From NCBI RefSeq assembly GCF_000816785.1, contig NZ_CP007766.1, positions 1,426,001-1,490,000 of the forward strand: a DNA stretch of 64,000 bases. The letters are read 5' to 3'. This DNA comes from Campylobacter peloridis LMG 23910 (lineage in GTDB: Bacteria; Campylobacterota; Campylobacteria; Campylobacterales; Campylobacteraceae). Positions 19,381 to 31,897 of the stretch are shown one piece after another. Each line of letters opens with the position of its first letter. Position 1 is the stretch's first letter. The notes under the pieces are model-generated. The model did not search any database, was not told where the DNA came from, and worked only from the letters and a program-made list of their open reading frames with translations. The position numbers and the translations under genes are program-made.

Positions 19381-20616
19381 TTATTGTAAGCTAGATAAGT
19401 ATTTTTGATAATCAAATTCTTTGATTAAAGCTACACCATCTTCTACCGCAGCCTTTGCCACTGCAGCACTAACCACAGCTTTAACCCTACTATCAAATGG
19501 TTTTGGTATAACATAATCTCTACCAAATTTAAGTTCTTCTACTCCATAAGCTTGTTTAACCTCATCACTTACTGGAAGTTTTGCTAAATCAGCCAAAGCT
19601 TTAGCAGCAGCTACTTTCATATTTTCAGTAATTTTAGTCGCTCTAACATCCAAAGCTCCTCTAAAGATAAAAGGAAATCCTAAGACATTGTTAATTTGAT
19701 TAGGATAATCACTTCTACCTGTTCCCACAATAGCATCACTTCTAACTCTTTTAACATCTTCTGGCATTACTTCAGGCACAGGATTAGCTAGTGCAAAAAT
19801 TACTGGATCTTTTGCCATACTTAAAATCATCTCATCATCTAAAATCTTAGGTGCACTTAAACCCAAAAACATATCAGCATCTTTTAAAGCTTCTCTTAAA
19901 GTGCTATCTTTGGTATCGCTTACAAATTCTAGTTTATATTTATTCAAATCATTTCTTTGAGTGTTTATTACACTTTTGCTATCTACTAAAACTATATTTT
20001 TTACACCTAAATTTCTATACATTCTAGCACTTGCAATACCTGCTGCACCTGCTCCACTTACTACAACTTTAATATCTTCAAATTTTTTACCACTAATTTC
20101 CATAGCATTCATTAATCCTGCTGTAGAAATAATAGCCGTTCCATGCTGATCATCATGCATTACAGGAATTCCAAGATCTTGCAAAGCAGCTTCTATTTCA
20201 AAACACTTTGGTGCGGCAATATCTTCAAGATTGATTCCACCAAAAGTTGGAGCTATAGCCTTGCAAAAATTTACGATTTCATCCACACTATGTGCGTTTA
20301 TCTCTAAATCATAAGCACTTACATTAGCAAATTTTTTAAACAAGCAAGCTTTTCCTTCCATTACTGGTTTGCTTGCACTTGCTCCTATATTTCCAAGTCC
20401 TAAAACCGCACTACCATCGCTTACTATAGCCACTAAATTTGCTTTATTAGTGTATTTATATGCTAAAGTCTCATCTTTTGCTATTTCAATGCAAGGTTCA
20501 GCAACCCCTGGAGAATAAGCCAAAGATAAATCATGGGCACTATCCATAGGCTTTCTAGCTATGATATCTACTTTACCACCTAAGTGATATTCTAAAGCTT
20601 CTTCTTTTAAATTCAT
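19381..20616 (-). CDS. Malic enzyme (malate oxidoreductase, decarboxylating)
   Basis: This 411-residue NAD(P)-dependent enzyme oxidatively decarboxylates malate to pyruvate. Features are the N-terminal [39 protein letters not shown] (metal and malate site), the acidic [31 protein letters not shown], and the cofactor fold [16 protein letters not shown]. It corresponds to Cj1287c, whose product replenishes pyruvate from C4 acids in a bacterium that cannot use most sugars. Start overlaps the gltX stop by 4 bases (ATGA). Confidence 0.93.
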   Translation of the reverse strand: MNLKEEALEYHLGGKVDIIARKPMDSAHDLSLAYSPGVAEPCIEIAKDETLAYKYTNKANLVAIVSDGSAVLGLGNIGASASKPVMEGKACLFKKFANVSAYDLEINAHSVDEIVNFCKAIAPTFGGINLEDIAAPKCFEIEAALQDLGIPVMHDDQHGTAIISTAGLMNAMEISGKKFEDIKVVVSGAGAAGIASARMYRNLGVKNIVLVDSKSVINTQRNDLNKYKLEFVSDTKDSTLREALKDADMFLGLSAPKILDDEMILSMAKDPVIFALANPVPEVMPEDVKRVRSDAIVGTGRSDYPNQINNVLGFPFIFRGALDVRATKITENMKVAAAKALADLAKLPVSDEVKQAYGVEELKFGRDYVIPKPFDSRVKAVVSAAVAKAAVEDGVALIKEFDYQKYLSSLQ

Positions 20617-22007
20617 TTCTTCCCCTTTGTGTAATTTAGTAAATTTTCTATCCTAAGCTTGGCCTTTTGCACTCCTAAAAATTCTAATACTTCAAATATA
20701 CTAGGACTTACTGAGCTTCCTGTGAGTGCAATGCGTATGGCTTGGGCTAGATCTTTTAATTTAAGGTCATTTTCTTCTAAAAATTGCTTAGTTAATTCTT
20801 CGAATTCACAAGCACTTTTTTGCTCGTTTAAAACCTTAGCGTATTTTTCCAAACAAGCTAAATTTGTTTCATTAAGAAATTTATCTATAGCCTTTTGATC
20901 GTATTCTTTTGGTTCATTTAGTAACACTTTAGCCCCGCTAATAATATCATGCAAGGTTTTAGCTCTTTCTCTTAGCATATCTAATAAAAATCCTGCTTTT
21001 TCATATTGTCCCAAATCAAAGCCAAGTTCTTTTAATTGTCTGTTGATTTCTTCAAAAGGCAAGGTTTTAATATAATGGGCATTAAGCCATTCTAATTTTT
21101 TAAAATTATAACAAGAAGCACTTTTGTTAATATGATTTGGATCAAAAAGTTCTTGCATTTTTTCTAAAGAAAAAACCTCATCATCACCATGGCTCCAACC
21201 AAGTCTTACTAAAAAATTTAACAAAGCTTGTGGTAAAATTCCCATGTTTTTGTATTCCATAACATCAGTTGCCCCGTGGCGCTTAGAAAGTTTTTTGCCA
21301 TCTTCACCATGTATCATAGCCAAATGGTAAAATTTAGGAATTTCAAAGCCCAATGCCTCATAAAGCACAATTTGCTTAGGTGTATTTGAAAGATGATCAT
21401 CTCCTCTTATAACATCACTCACGCCCATTAACGCATCATCAATTACAACGGTTAAATTATAAATTGGGCTACCATCGCTTCTTGCGATTATAAAATCATC
21501 TAAAATATCTTCAGCTTTAAAGCTTACCTCACCTTTAACCCCATCAATAAATTTAATCTCACCACTTTGTGGGGCTTTAATACGCACCACAGGCTCAATG
21601 CCACTTGGCGGAGTTCCTTTAAAATCCCTATATCTTCCATCATATTTTGGGCGTTCTTTGGCCGCTTCTTGCTTAGCTCTTAACTCATCAAGCTCTTCTT
21701 TGCTCATATAACAATAATAAGCTTTGCCCTCATCTAATAACTTTTGAATGTATTTTTTATAAATATCAAATCTTTGGGATTGATATTCAATAACCCCATC
21801 ATAATCAAGCCCGCACCACTTAAAAGCCTCTATAATAGCTTGCGTTGCTTCTTGTGAATTTCTTTTTAAGTCCGTATCTTCAATACGCAATAAAAACTTA
21901 CCCTTATTTTTTCTTGCATAAAGATAATTATATAAAGCAGTTCTTAAGCCACCAATGTGCAAATATCCTGTCGGAGAGGGAGCAAAACGCGTAGTAATTT
22001 CTTGCAT
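20613..22007 (-). CDS. gltX: Glutamyl-tRNA synthetase (GltX2-type)
   Basis: This 464-residue class I synthetase has the HIGH motif in RFAPSPTGYLHIGGLRTALYNY (residues 7-28) and the KMSKS equivalent KLSKRHG (about 240). It charges glutamate onto tRNA(Glu), and in epsilonproteobacteria two GltX copies divide tRNA(Glu) and tRNA(Gln). This one is syntenic with Cj1288c (gltX2), next to the malic enzyme. Length is normal and all motifs are intact. Confidence 0.93.
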   Translation of the reverse strand: MQEITTRFAPSPTGYLHIGGLRTALYNYLYARKNKGKFLLRIEDTDLKRNSQEATQAIIEAFKWCGLDYDGVIEYQSQRFDIYKKYIQKLLDEGKAYYCYMSKEELDELRAKQEAAKERPKYDGRYRDFKGTPPSGIEPVVRIKAPQSGEIKFIDGVKGEVSFKAEDILDDFIIARSDGSPIYNLTVVIDDALMGVSDVIRGDDHLSNTPKQIVLYEALGFEIPKFYHLAMIHGEDGKKLSKRHGATDVMEYKNMGILPQALLNFLVRLGWSHGDDEVFSLEKMQELFDPNHINKSASCYNFKKLEWLNAHYIKTLPFEEINRQLKELGFDLGQYEKAGFLLDMLRERAKTLHDIISGAKVLLNEPKEYDQKAIDKFLNETNLACLEKYAKVLNEQKSACEFEELTKQFLEENDLKLKDLAQAIRIALTGSSVSPSIFEVLEFLGVQKAKLRIENLLNYTKGKK

Positions 22008-22035
22008 ATTTTTACCTTTTTTAAATTTTTATTGT

Positions 22036-22041
22036 TATAAT
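22036..22041 (+). promoter_or_regulatory. -10 element of surA-like gene
   Basis: TATAAT between gltX and the SurA-like gene, 32 bases before its ATG at 22073. It overlaps a longer upstream frame (from 22040) and so supports the later start. Confidence 0.55.
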
Positions 22042-22072
22042 GCGATATTTACACTTAAATAAAGGTTTGATT

Positions 22073-22900
22073 ATGAAAAAAATTTTTATATCTTGTTGTT
22101 TTATTGCTAGCATTTTATATGCACAAACCATAGGAGGAGTTGCTATGGTGGTTGAAGGTGAGCCTATTACACTTTATGATATAGAACAAACCATGAAGCA
22201 GTTAAATACTAATGATAAACAAAAGGCTATCACATTTTTAGTCGATGAAAAAATTCAACAAAATGAGGTAAAAAAATTAGGCATTTATGTAAGCACTTTT
22301 GAGCTTAATGAAAAACTAGCTCAAATTGCAAAAGGTAATAAAACAGACATTAATGGCTTACAAGCAAAAATGGAAAAAGATAAATTAAATTTTGAAACAT
22401 TTAAAAATCAAGTTAAAAGAGATCTTGAAAAAGAAAAGTTATATAGAAGTATTATGCAAAATACAAAAGTAAATATAGATGATGAGACATTAAAATATTT
22501 CTATGAAAGCAATATAGATAAATTTAGTACTTTTTCTAATATAGATTTAGTTGTTTATAATTCAACTGAACCTGAACTTTTACAAAAAATTACGCAAAAT
22601 CCAATGTTTAAAAACTCTCAAATCAAATCAAAAGCTATTAGTTTAAATGCTTCAAATATAGATCCAAGATTGCTAGCTTTATTAAACAATACCAAAATAG
22701 GAGAATTTACTCCAGTGTTAAATGGAGAAAATGCTTATATAGTGTATTTTGTAAAAGAAAAATATGGTAAAAACCCTATTGATTTTAATTTAATTAAAGA
22801 TCAAGTAGCTAATGTTTATACGATAAATCAAAAAGAACAAGCACTTAAAAATTATCTTGATAAAATAAGAGCAAATGCACATATAGAAGAATTAAGATAG
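22073..22900 (+). CDS. SurA-like periplasmic chaperone/peptidyl-prolyl isomerase (Cj1289-like)
   Basis: This 275-residue protein has a signal peptide (MKKIFISCCFIASILYAQ) followed by the SurA N-domain start IGGVAMVVEGEPITLYDIEQTMKQL. A long helical region (about 45-150) precedes a parvulin-like domain (FSNIDLVVYNS to YIVYFVKEKYG). It is expected to help fold outer-membrane proteins. Start 22073 follows AAAGGTTTGATT; the -10 box lies upstream. The gene is syntenic with Cj1289 between gltX2 and accC. Confidence 0.85.
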   Translation: MKKIFISCCFIASILYAQTIGGVAMVVEGEPITLYDIEQTMKQLNTNDKQKAITFLVDEKIQQNEVKKLGIYVSTFELNEKLAQIAKGNKTDINGLQAKMEKDKLNFETFKNQVKRDLEKEKLYRSIMQNTKVNIDDETLKYFYESNIDKFSTFSNIDLVVYNSTEPELLQKITQNPMFKNSQIKSKAISLNASNIDPRLLALLNNTKIGEFTPVLNGENAYIVYFVKEKYGKNPIDFNLIKDQVANVYTINQKEQALKNYLDKIRANAHIEELR

Positions 22901-22916
22901 GTTTTACCTATCTTAA
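22892..22916. terminator. Bidirectional terminator, surA-like / accC
   Basis: TTAAGATAGG (22892-22901), loop TTTTA, CCTATCTTAA (22907-22916): a perfect 10-base stem between convergent genes. Confidence 0.7.
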
Positions 22917-22917
22917 T

Positions 22918-24249
22918 TTAATGTCTTGAAAGATAATTTGTATCGTAGTTGTTGTTGATAAAATCTGCATTATCCATCATAGCCAAATGAAAATCTTTTG
23001 TCGTTTTAATTCCACCTACGATAAGCTCTTGTAAGGCTATTTTCATTTTAGCAATAGCTGTATTTCTATCCTCACCCCAAACGACTAATTTTCCTATCAT
23101 AGAATCATAATAAGGTGGAACACTATAATCTTGATAACAATGGCTTTCCATTCTTACATTGCGTCCTGCTGGAGCTACATATTTGGTGATTTTTCCTGGG
23201 CATGGTAAGAAAGTTTTAGAATCCTCAGCAGTAATTCTACACTCTATAGAATGCCCTTTAAGTTTGATTTCTTCTTGTTTTGGCAAAGGATAACCTTCAG
23301 CTACTTTTATCATTTGTTCAATTATATCTATTCCACTTACCATCTCACTAACACAATGCTCAACTTGCAAACGCGTATTCATTTCTATAAAATAAAAATC
23401 CAAATTTTTATCTACTAAAAATTCAAAAGTTCCCGCACCCTCATAATCAATGGCCTTAGCAGCTTTTACCGCTGTTTCATGGAGTCTTTTTCTTGTTTTT
23501 TCATCAAGTAAAATCGCAGGAGATTCTTCTATAAGTTTTTGATGGCGTCTTTGCATAGAACAATCTCTTTCGCCTATATGTATAACATTGCCAAAGCTAT
23601 CGCCTATAACTTGCACTTCTATATGGCGTGGATTTTGAATGTATTTTTCCATATACATTGTTCCATCGCCAAAAGCACTCATAGCCTCACTTTCTGCCGA
23701 CCAATAAGCTTTTTCTAAATCTTTTTCATCTTCAACCACACGCATACCACGGCCACCACCACCTGCTGCTGCTTTTAAAATAACTGGATAGCCTATTTCT
23801 TTTGCAAGTTTTTTAGCTGCTTCAACTCCACCTAAAGCCCCATCACTTCCTGGTATAACAGGCACACCTGCTCTTTGCATAACTTGTTTTGCTTTGCTTT
23901 TATCGCTCATTAATGCCATAGCAGCCACTGATGGACCTATGAATTTGATATTGTGCTTAGCACAAATTTCAACAAAATTTTGATTTTCACTTAAAAATCC
24001 ATACCCTGGAAAAATAGCATCAGCTTCGCTTATTTCAGCTGCACTTATAATAGCTGGAATGTTAAGATAGCTTTCTGAACTTCTAGCATTACCTATACAA
24101 ATACTAGCATCAGCATATTTTAAATAAAGTGCGTCTTTATCAGCAGTAGAATACACACAAATTGCTTTTTTTCCCATTTCTTTAATGGTTCTTAAAGCTC
24201 TTAATGCAATTTCTCCACGATTTGCAATTAAAACTCTTTTAATTTCCAT
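22918..24249 (-). CDS. accC: Acetyl-CoA carboxylase biotin carboxylase subunit AccC
   Basis: This 443-residue ATP-grasp enzyme carboxylates biotin on AccB, the first half-reaction of malonyl-CoA synthesis. Motifs are RVLIANRGEIALRALR, VPVIPGSDG, the glycine-rich ATP loop KAAAGGGGRGMRVV, HIGERDCSMQRRHQKLIEE, and EMNTRLQVEHCVSE. Start 24249 (MEIKRVLIANRGE) is one base past the accB stop; an upstream extension would lie inside accB. Confidence 0.95.
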   Translation of the reverse strand: MEIKRVLIANRGEIALRALRTIKEMGKKAICVYSTADKDALYLKYADASICIGNARSSESYLNIPAIISAAEISEADAIFPGYGFLSENQNFVEICAKHNIKFIGPSVAAMALMSDKSKAKQVMQRAGVPVIPGSDGALGGVEAAKKLAKEIGYPVILKAAAGGGGRGMRVVEDEKDLEKAYWSAESEAMSAFGDGTMYMEKYIQNPRHIEVQVIGDSFGNVIHIGERDCSMQRRHQKLIEESPAILLDEKTRKRLHETAVKAAKAIDYEGAGTFEFLVDKNLDFYFIEMNTRLQVEHCVSEMVSGIDIIEQMIKVAEGYPLPKQEEIKLKGHSIECRITAEDSKTFLPCPGKITKYVAPAGRNVRMESHCYQDYSVPPYYDSMIGKLVVWGEDRNTAIAKMKIALQELIVGGIKTTKDFHLAMMDNADFINNNYDTNYLSRH

Positions 24250-24250
24250 T

Positions 24251-24700
24251 TTATAATTTCTCCACCACAAATAAAGGCATGCCAAATTCTACAGGTTGGC
24301 CATCAGCTACTAAAACTTCTACTATCCTACAATCGTATTCAGCTTCGATTTCATTCATAATTTTCATTGCTTCAATAATTGCTATAGTGCTTCCTTTTTT
24401 AATGGTTTGTCCCACTTTAGCAAAAGGTGCTGCACCTGGACTTGGAGCTTGATAAAAAGTTCCTACCATAGGGCTATTAATAGTTGGTTTATTAGAAGAG
24501 GTTGAGTTTGCTTTAGTCTCATTTACGACATTTACATTGATTGGTTGTGGAGCTGGAGCAACTGGGGTTGGGGTTGGTAATTCACAACATAAATCTTTTT
24601 CTAGTTCTATTTCAAATCCATCTTGTTCTTTTATTTTAATTTTACTTATGCTTGCTTCTGCGAAAAGTTGCATTAGTTCTTTGATTTCTTCTTTTGTCAT
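24251..24700 (-). CDS. accB: Biotin carboxyl carrier protein AccB
   Basis: This 149-residue BCCP has an N-terminal helix region, a proline/alanine-rich linker (about 44-75: TPTPVAPAPQP), and a C-terminal biotinyl domain with the biotinylated lysine in EAMKIMNEIEA (about residue 113). It carries carboxybiotin between AccC and the transcarboxylase. AAGGAGAATAT precedes the ATG. It is directly upstream of accC. Confidence 0.95.
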   Translation of the reverse strand: MTKEEIKELMQLFAEASISKIKIKEQDGFEIELEKDLCCELPTPTPVAPAPQPINVNVVNETKANSTSSNKPTINSPMVGTFYQAPSPGAAPFAKVGQTIKKGSTIAIIEAMKIMNEIEAEYDCRIVEVLVADGQPVEFGMPLFVVEKL

Positions 24701-24793
24701 ATATTCTCCTTAATTTATAAGACTTAATTTATAATTATATATAAAAATACTAAAAATAAGTTCAATTATTTATTTTTTACTTTTATTTTAAGA

Positions 24794-24799
24794 TATAAT
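24794..24799 (+). promoter_or_regulatory. -10 element of dcd
   Basis: TATAAT lies 33 bases before the dcd ATG in the dcd/accB divergent gap. Confidence 0.5.
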
Positions 24800-24831
24800 T
24801 TAAAAATTCACTTTGCTTATAAAGGATAAAA

Positions 24832-27566
<2,735 letters not shown>

Positions 27567-27574
<8 letters not shown>

Positions 27575-28835
27575 TCTAGCTAAAAAACTTTTTCCTATAT
27601 GTAGAAGCATTACAGGAGATGGCTTTAGGCAAAGTTTGAAAATACTTGATGATGCTATGGGAGGGGGTATATTAAAAATTCACTCTATAGCAAGTGGGAG
27701 TAAAGTATTTGACTGGGAAGTGCCGGCTGAATGGCAAATAAACGATGCTTATATAATCACTCCAAATGGTGAGAAAATTTGTGATTTTAAGCAAAATAAT
27801 CTCCATGTTTTAAACTATAGTATAGGTATGGATACAGAACTTGATCTAGCAAGTTTGCAAGAGCACCTTTACTCTATAGAGGAAATGCCTGATGCTATTC
27901 CTTATGTGACTAGCTATTATAAAAAACGCTGGGGATTTTGCATAAAACATGAAGATAGGGTTAAACTAAAAGAAGGAAAATACAAAGTTTTTATAGATGC
28001 AAAGCACCATGAAAATGGAGTTTTAAATTATGCTGATTTTATAATACCTAGCACTCAAAATTGTAAAGAAGAAATTTTAATCTCTGCTTATCTTTGTCAT
28101 CCATCTATGGCAAATAACGAACTAAGTAGTCCTATAGTAGCTGCATTTTTAGCTAAATGGCTTTTAGAGCAAAAACAAAGAAAATATAATTATCGTTTTA
28201 TTTTTGCTCCTGAAACTATAGGTAGCATAGTTTATATAAATAAACATTTAAAACATTTACAAAAATACACAAAAGCTGGTTTTGCACTTTCATGCATAGG
28301 TGATGATAATGCTTACTCGCTTATTCACACACCAAATGAGAATACCATAGCCGATAAAGTTGCTCTACATACTTTAAAAAATAAACAAAATTTCAAAGAA
28401 TTTAGTTTTTTATATAGAGGTGGTAATGAAAGACAATATTGCTCGCCTTTGGTAAATTTACCTGTAGTTGGAATTTGTAGAACTAGATTTGGCGATTATA
28501 AACAATATCACACAAGCAAAGATGATCTAAGCTTTATAAGTGAAAAAGGCTTGCAAGGTGGATTAAACGCTATGCAAGAAATCATTATGAATTTAGAAGT
28601 TAATGAAATTTATAAAAACACAATAATTTGCGAACCAAATTTGGGAAAGAGAGGATTATATCATACAATTAATACAAATTCAACAAACAAGAGACATTTG
28701 TCGGCTGATTTTTTAGCCTATTGTGATGGTAAAAATGACGTTTTAGATATAGCAAATAAATTAAATTTACAAGGCTATGAATTAAAAGATTTGATAGAAA
28801 AATTAAATGAAAATAAACTAATAAAATCTATATAG
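27567..28835 (+). CDS. DUF4910 M28-like putative aminopeptidase/flagellin-glycan modifier (Cj1295-like)
   Basis: This 422-residue protein has a DUF2172-type N-terminal part, an M28-like peptidase core with the metal-site-like segment SAYLCHPSMANNELSS (about 176-191), and a C-terminal winged-helix-like tail (LAYCDGKNDVLDIANKL). Its C. jejuni counterpart Cj1295 is phase-variable and is needed for a di-O-methylglyceric-acid form of pseudaminic acid on flagellin. Start 27567 (MYNLAKKLFPICRSITGDGF) is the family start and overlaps pseC by 8 bases. At 27658-27666 the DNA reads GGGAGGGGG, not a long G run, so slippage is unlikely here. Confidence 0.82.
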
Positions 28836-28846
28836 AAAGGATTAAA

Positions 28847-29083
28847 ATGCAAATTTCAATGCAAAATATTAAAACTTTATTTGAAAATATAGGTAGATTT
28901 GATATTGATGAAAATATACAAGACTTAGTTGATGATGATATTATAGATAGTGTAGATATGATGAAACTCATAATGGAAATTGAAAATTTCTTCAATAAGC
29001 CATTAAATGCTAAATTTATCACACCAAATAATTTTAAAAATTTTCAAAGTATTCAGCAAATGCTAAATCAAGCTATGAATTAA
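28847..29083 (+). CDS. Acyl carrier protein-like protein A
   Basis: This 78-residue acidic helical protein has the phosphopantetheine serine in DDIIDSVDMMKLIMEIE (about residues 27-43). AGGATTAAA precedes the ATG. It is a paralogue of the carrier protein at 37261-37500 (shared NIGR..D start, IIDS[VI]D core, NKP(L/I)K.NFI end). It carries a substrate or intermediate as a thioester on its arm. Downstream order ACP A, then an AAC(3)-like gene, mirrors ACP C - AAC(3) at 37261-38293. Substrate unknown. Confidence 0.85.
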   Translation: MQISMQNIKTLFENIGRFDIDENIQDLVDDDIIDSVDMMKLIMEIENFFNKPLNAKFITPNNFKNFQSIQQMLNQAMN

Positions 29084-29829
29084 TTTATAAAATATTTACT
29101 AAATCTATCATGATATTTTTGTTCTAAAATATCATATAGATTTTGAATTTTATTTATAAAATCATCATTTCTATATGCTTTCAATGTCATAGAATTTATC
29201 TCTTGCATGGCAAAAAAATCATATTTCTCATTTTCACTCATCTCATCAATATACATTTCTTTTCCATAGTATTCATAAATGTATTTTTTCAATGCTTCTT
29301 CAATATATTCTAAAGCTTTAAAAATAAAAATCATAATAGGTTCTTTTTGAAGTACTTTAGTATTTTCGTAAAAAGTTTTTATAAATTCTTCTTCAGCAGT
29401 ATGAGTTATTGTGCAAAAATTATTTTTTTTATGCTTATAAAAAATATCAAACAAGGCACAAGGTTTTACTCCTAAAAAATTACCATCAAAATCAACACTT
29501 GGATAATAAGGATATAATTTACAAATCAATGGTCTTAAATTATGTGGATTACAAATACCATTTAAAGAACATTTTACAAAATAAACAACCAACTTCTTTT
29601 TGTTTTTTAGCTCATAAATGACTTGATTATGGTTACTTAAGTTGGTATTTCCTGCTTTTACTAACGACAAGTATTCAGCCTCAATCATAGGCAAAATAAC
29701 ATCACTAGATGTATTAAACTTGAAATATTTTGCATAAATATTATGGCAACATCCTCCATTGCAAGTCATATAGCATTTTGGCGCTAAAATGAATTCTTTA
29801 CCATGTAAAATATCAAAAAAATTATCCAT
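29080..29829 (-). CDS. YkgJ-type cysteine-cluster (putative metal-binding) protein, copy 1
   Basis: This 249-residue protein has cysteine motifs CYMTCNGGCCHN (about 19-30), and CSLNGICNPHNLRPLICKLYPYYP further on, fitting the YkgJ family of putative zinc/iron-chelating proteins; the rest is helical. It is a paralogue of 43617-44375, which conserves the same cysteines. It is transcribed against the island and overlaps the ACP A stop by 4 bases. Family function is not established; a role in delivering iron or zinc to enzymes of the island is conjecture. Confidence 0.75.
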   Translation of the reverse strand: MDNFFDILHGKEFILAPKCYMTCNGGCCHNIYAKYFKFNTSSDVILPMIEAEYLSLVKAGNTNLSNHNQVIYELKNKKKLVVYFVKCSLNGICNPHNLRPLICKLYPYYPSVDFDGNFLGVKPCALFDIFYKHKKNNFCTITHTAEEEFIKTFYENTKVLQKEPIMIFIFKALEYIEEALKKYIYEYYGKEMYIDEMSENEKYDFFAMQEINSMTLKAYRNDDFINKIQNLYDILEQKYHDRFSKYFIN

Positions 29830-29842
29830 ATTTTTCCTTAAT

Positions 29843-31045
29843 TTATATAATCTCTAATTCAAATTTATTGTGTTTATCTTTAAAAACAAAAGTTTTTTCT
29901 CCGCAAGGATATTCTATACTATCTTGTTTTAATCCAAAATACTTTCCTTGAAATTGTTCTAATAATCTTGGCAATTCCTTTTTAAATAAAGCTTTCATTG
30001 TGATGCCACCGCCATGATTAGAATGTTTAATAAATTCTCCATCAATATCATCATCTTTAATTAAATGAAATTCTACATCATAACCTATAGTTTGATAAAT
30101 TTGCATTAGCTGAATTTTATCATTGACAGGACTCATTAAATCAGTTGAACTATGATAGCTAATGTATTTTATATTTTTACTTTTATTTGCTTGAATTGTT
30201 AAATGAGTAGGATTTAATAAAGCTCTAATCATATAATTTTCATTTTTAAAACAATAAGGAGAATTTGGATTAGCATTCCAATGTGTTTTTAAAAAACAAC
30301 CTATTTTCATATTTTGCTTGTTAATTAAAAATTCTATTTCGTTTAAATCTCTTCCTATAATATATCGGAGCAAAAGCAAAGCTTCTCCAGAATTATCTAA
30401 AACACCATCAACATGCCAAGGAGCTATCTTTGAAATAAGAAGCGCTAGATAACCTCCGTATGACCCCCCCCCATAAATTTTTGGTAAAACTTTAAATTCA
30501 GGATGTTTTTTTATTATATCTTTTAAAGCATTTATGTGATCAATTGCAGCCATAATGCCATAATTTTGATATTCGTTATTAGGGGGAATTAAAGTAGCAT
30601 TGATATTTATCTGAAAATCTTTTTCTATGTGATTAGCATTTTTTAAATTTTGTATATAATCATTTAAACTATTTATTAAATATCCCGCTGTATTAACATT
30701 GATTTCATCAGCACTTAAATTCATTCTATCTAAAGAATTTTTCAAAAATTCCAAGTCATTTTCTGTGATCATTGTCTTAGCACTATAATCAACCTCATCT
30801 CCTGTTCTTGCTCCAAAGCACCAGTAAATCACATTAACCACAATAACATTAAATTTTTGTGCAATATATTGTCTATCAAATTCCATCATTGATACACTTG
30901 ATCCATAAGCACCTATCATAAAAACAATTGCTTGCATTTGCTTACTATCATCATAAGTGATTCTGTATTCTAATTTACTTTCTCTTTTTATTCCAAGTTC
31001 TATATCATCACAAGAGTCTATGAAATAAGTTTCATTTTTTAACAT
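29843..31045 (-). CDS. DUF2920 alpha/beta-hydrolase-like protein, phase-variable
   Basis: This 400-residue protein belongs to the DUF2920 group (C. jejuni 617 family: Cj1305c, Cj1306c, Cj1310c in the same locus). The nucleophile elbow is KIYGGGSYGGYLALLISK (about residues 189-206), with Ser195 in G-G-S-Y-G; MSPVNDK and a late His (KHSNHGGG) fit a hydrolase triad. The three glycines before the serine come from a G9 tract. In this copy the frame is open. Start 31045 follows AAGAAAG. Role in flagellin glycan or methyl-ester removal is inferred. Confidence 0.82.
   Translation of the reverse strand: MLKNETYFIDSCDDIELGIKRESKLEYRITYDDSKQMQAIVFMIGAYGSSVSMMEFDRQYIAQKFNVIVVNVIYWCFGARTGDEVDYSAKTMITENDLEFLKNSLDRMNLSADEINVNTAGYLINSLNDYIQNLKNANHIEKDFQININATLIPPNNEYQNYGIMAAIDHINALKDIIKKHPEFKVLPKIYGGGSYGGYLALLISKIAPWHVDGVLDNSGEALLLLRYIIGRDLNEIEFLINKQNMKIGCFLKTHWNANPNSPYCFKNENYMIRALLNPTHLTIQANKSKNIKYISYHSSTDLMSPVNDKIQLMQIYQTIGYDVEFHLIKDDDIDGEFIKHSNHGGGITMKALFKKELPRLLEQFQGKYFGLKQDSIEYPCGEKTFVFKDKHNKFELEII
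30464..30472 (-). repeat. G9 contingency tract in DUF2920 gene
   Basis: Nine C on + (G9 coding) encode Gly192-194, directly before the candidate nucleophile Ser195. Any one-base change shifts the frame there and removes the catalytic part. This copy is in frame (ON). Confidence 0.9.
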
Positions 31046-31077
31046 AATTTTCTTTCTTAATTGCAATTTATTATGAT

Positions 31078-31083
31078 ATTATA
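31078..31083 (-). promoter_or_regulatory. -10 element of DUF2920 gene
   Basis: TATAAT on the minus strand, 33 bases before the DUF2920 ATG at 31045, in the 67-base gap to the divergent AAC(3)-like gene. Confidence 0.5.
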
Positions 31084-31189
31084 ACCAATTAAATATTCAA
31101 TCAAAGAAAGTCATGAAATATATACTTAAATATAACAATAAAAAATATTCAAATATAGATTTAATAAATACTTTTTATGAATTAGATAT

Positions 31190-31197
31190 AAAAAAAA
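31190..31197 (+). repeat. A8 tract at frameshift in AAC(3)-like gene 1
   Basis: Eight A in codons for D-I-K-K. Seven A would join the upstream ATG frame to the long downstream frame. The A8 could also permit RNA-polymerase slippage that restores part of the transcripts. Confidence 0.75.
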
Positions 31198-31420
31198 GGT
31201 GATATTTTATGTGTTCATACAGAATTATTTAATTTTGGAATTCCTTTACTTCCTAAGAATGAATTCTTACAAAGTATAATTGATTGTTTCTTTGAAGTTA
31301 TAGGAAAAGAAGGAACGCTTATAATGCCTACTTTTACTTATAAATTTTGTAAAAATGGAATTTATGATAAATTAAATTCAAAAAGTGAAGTTGGAATTTT
31401 AAATGAATACTTTCGCAAAT

Positions 31421-31429
31421 GGGGGGGGG
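31421..31429 (+). repeat. G9 contingency tract in AAC(3)-like gene 1
   Basis: The tract encodes WGGV where paralogue 2 reads LPGV, so this G9 is in frame. The gene therefore carries two mononucleotide tracts in the first 320 bases. Confidence 0.88.
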
Positions 31430-31897
31430 TAAAAAGAACAAATGATCCTATTTTTTCTTTTGCTATAAAAGGTGAAAAAGAAAATTTATTTTTAAAAGAT
31501 ACTACAAGTTGTTTTGGAAAAGATTGTGTTTATGAAACACTTTATAAAAATGATGGAAAAATAATATTATTTGGAACTCATTTAGTAGGATATACTTTTA
31601 CTCACTATATAGAAGAAGTAGCCAAAGTACCTTATAGATATTTTAAAAATTTTAAAGGTATTTTAATAGATGAAAATGGCATAAATCACGATAAAAATAT
31701 AAATTATTATGTAAGATGTTTAGATAAAAATTCTTTAGTGTGCGAACAAAAGCAAATAAATATATTAAAACAAAACGATAATTTTAATATAATAAATTTT
31801 GCAAAATCTTGCATAGTTAGCATAGAAAGTAAAAAATATTTTTTAAATACGCTAAAATATTTAAAAAATAATCCAAATTATTTATTAAAGGAAATAG

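Noticed and set aside
22040-22072. Upstream extension of the SurA-like gene
   Set aside because: It lies over the -10 box and has no ribosome site; the ATG at 22073 gives a proper signal peptide.
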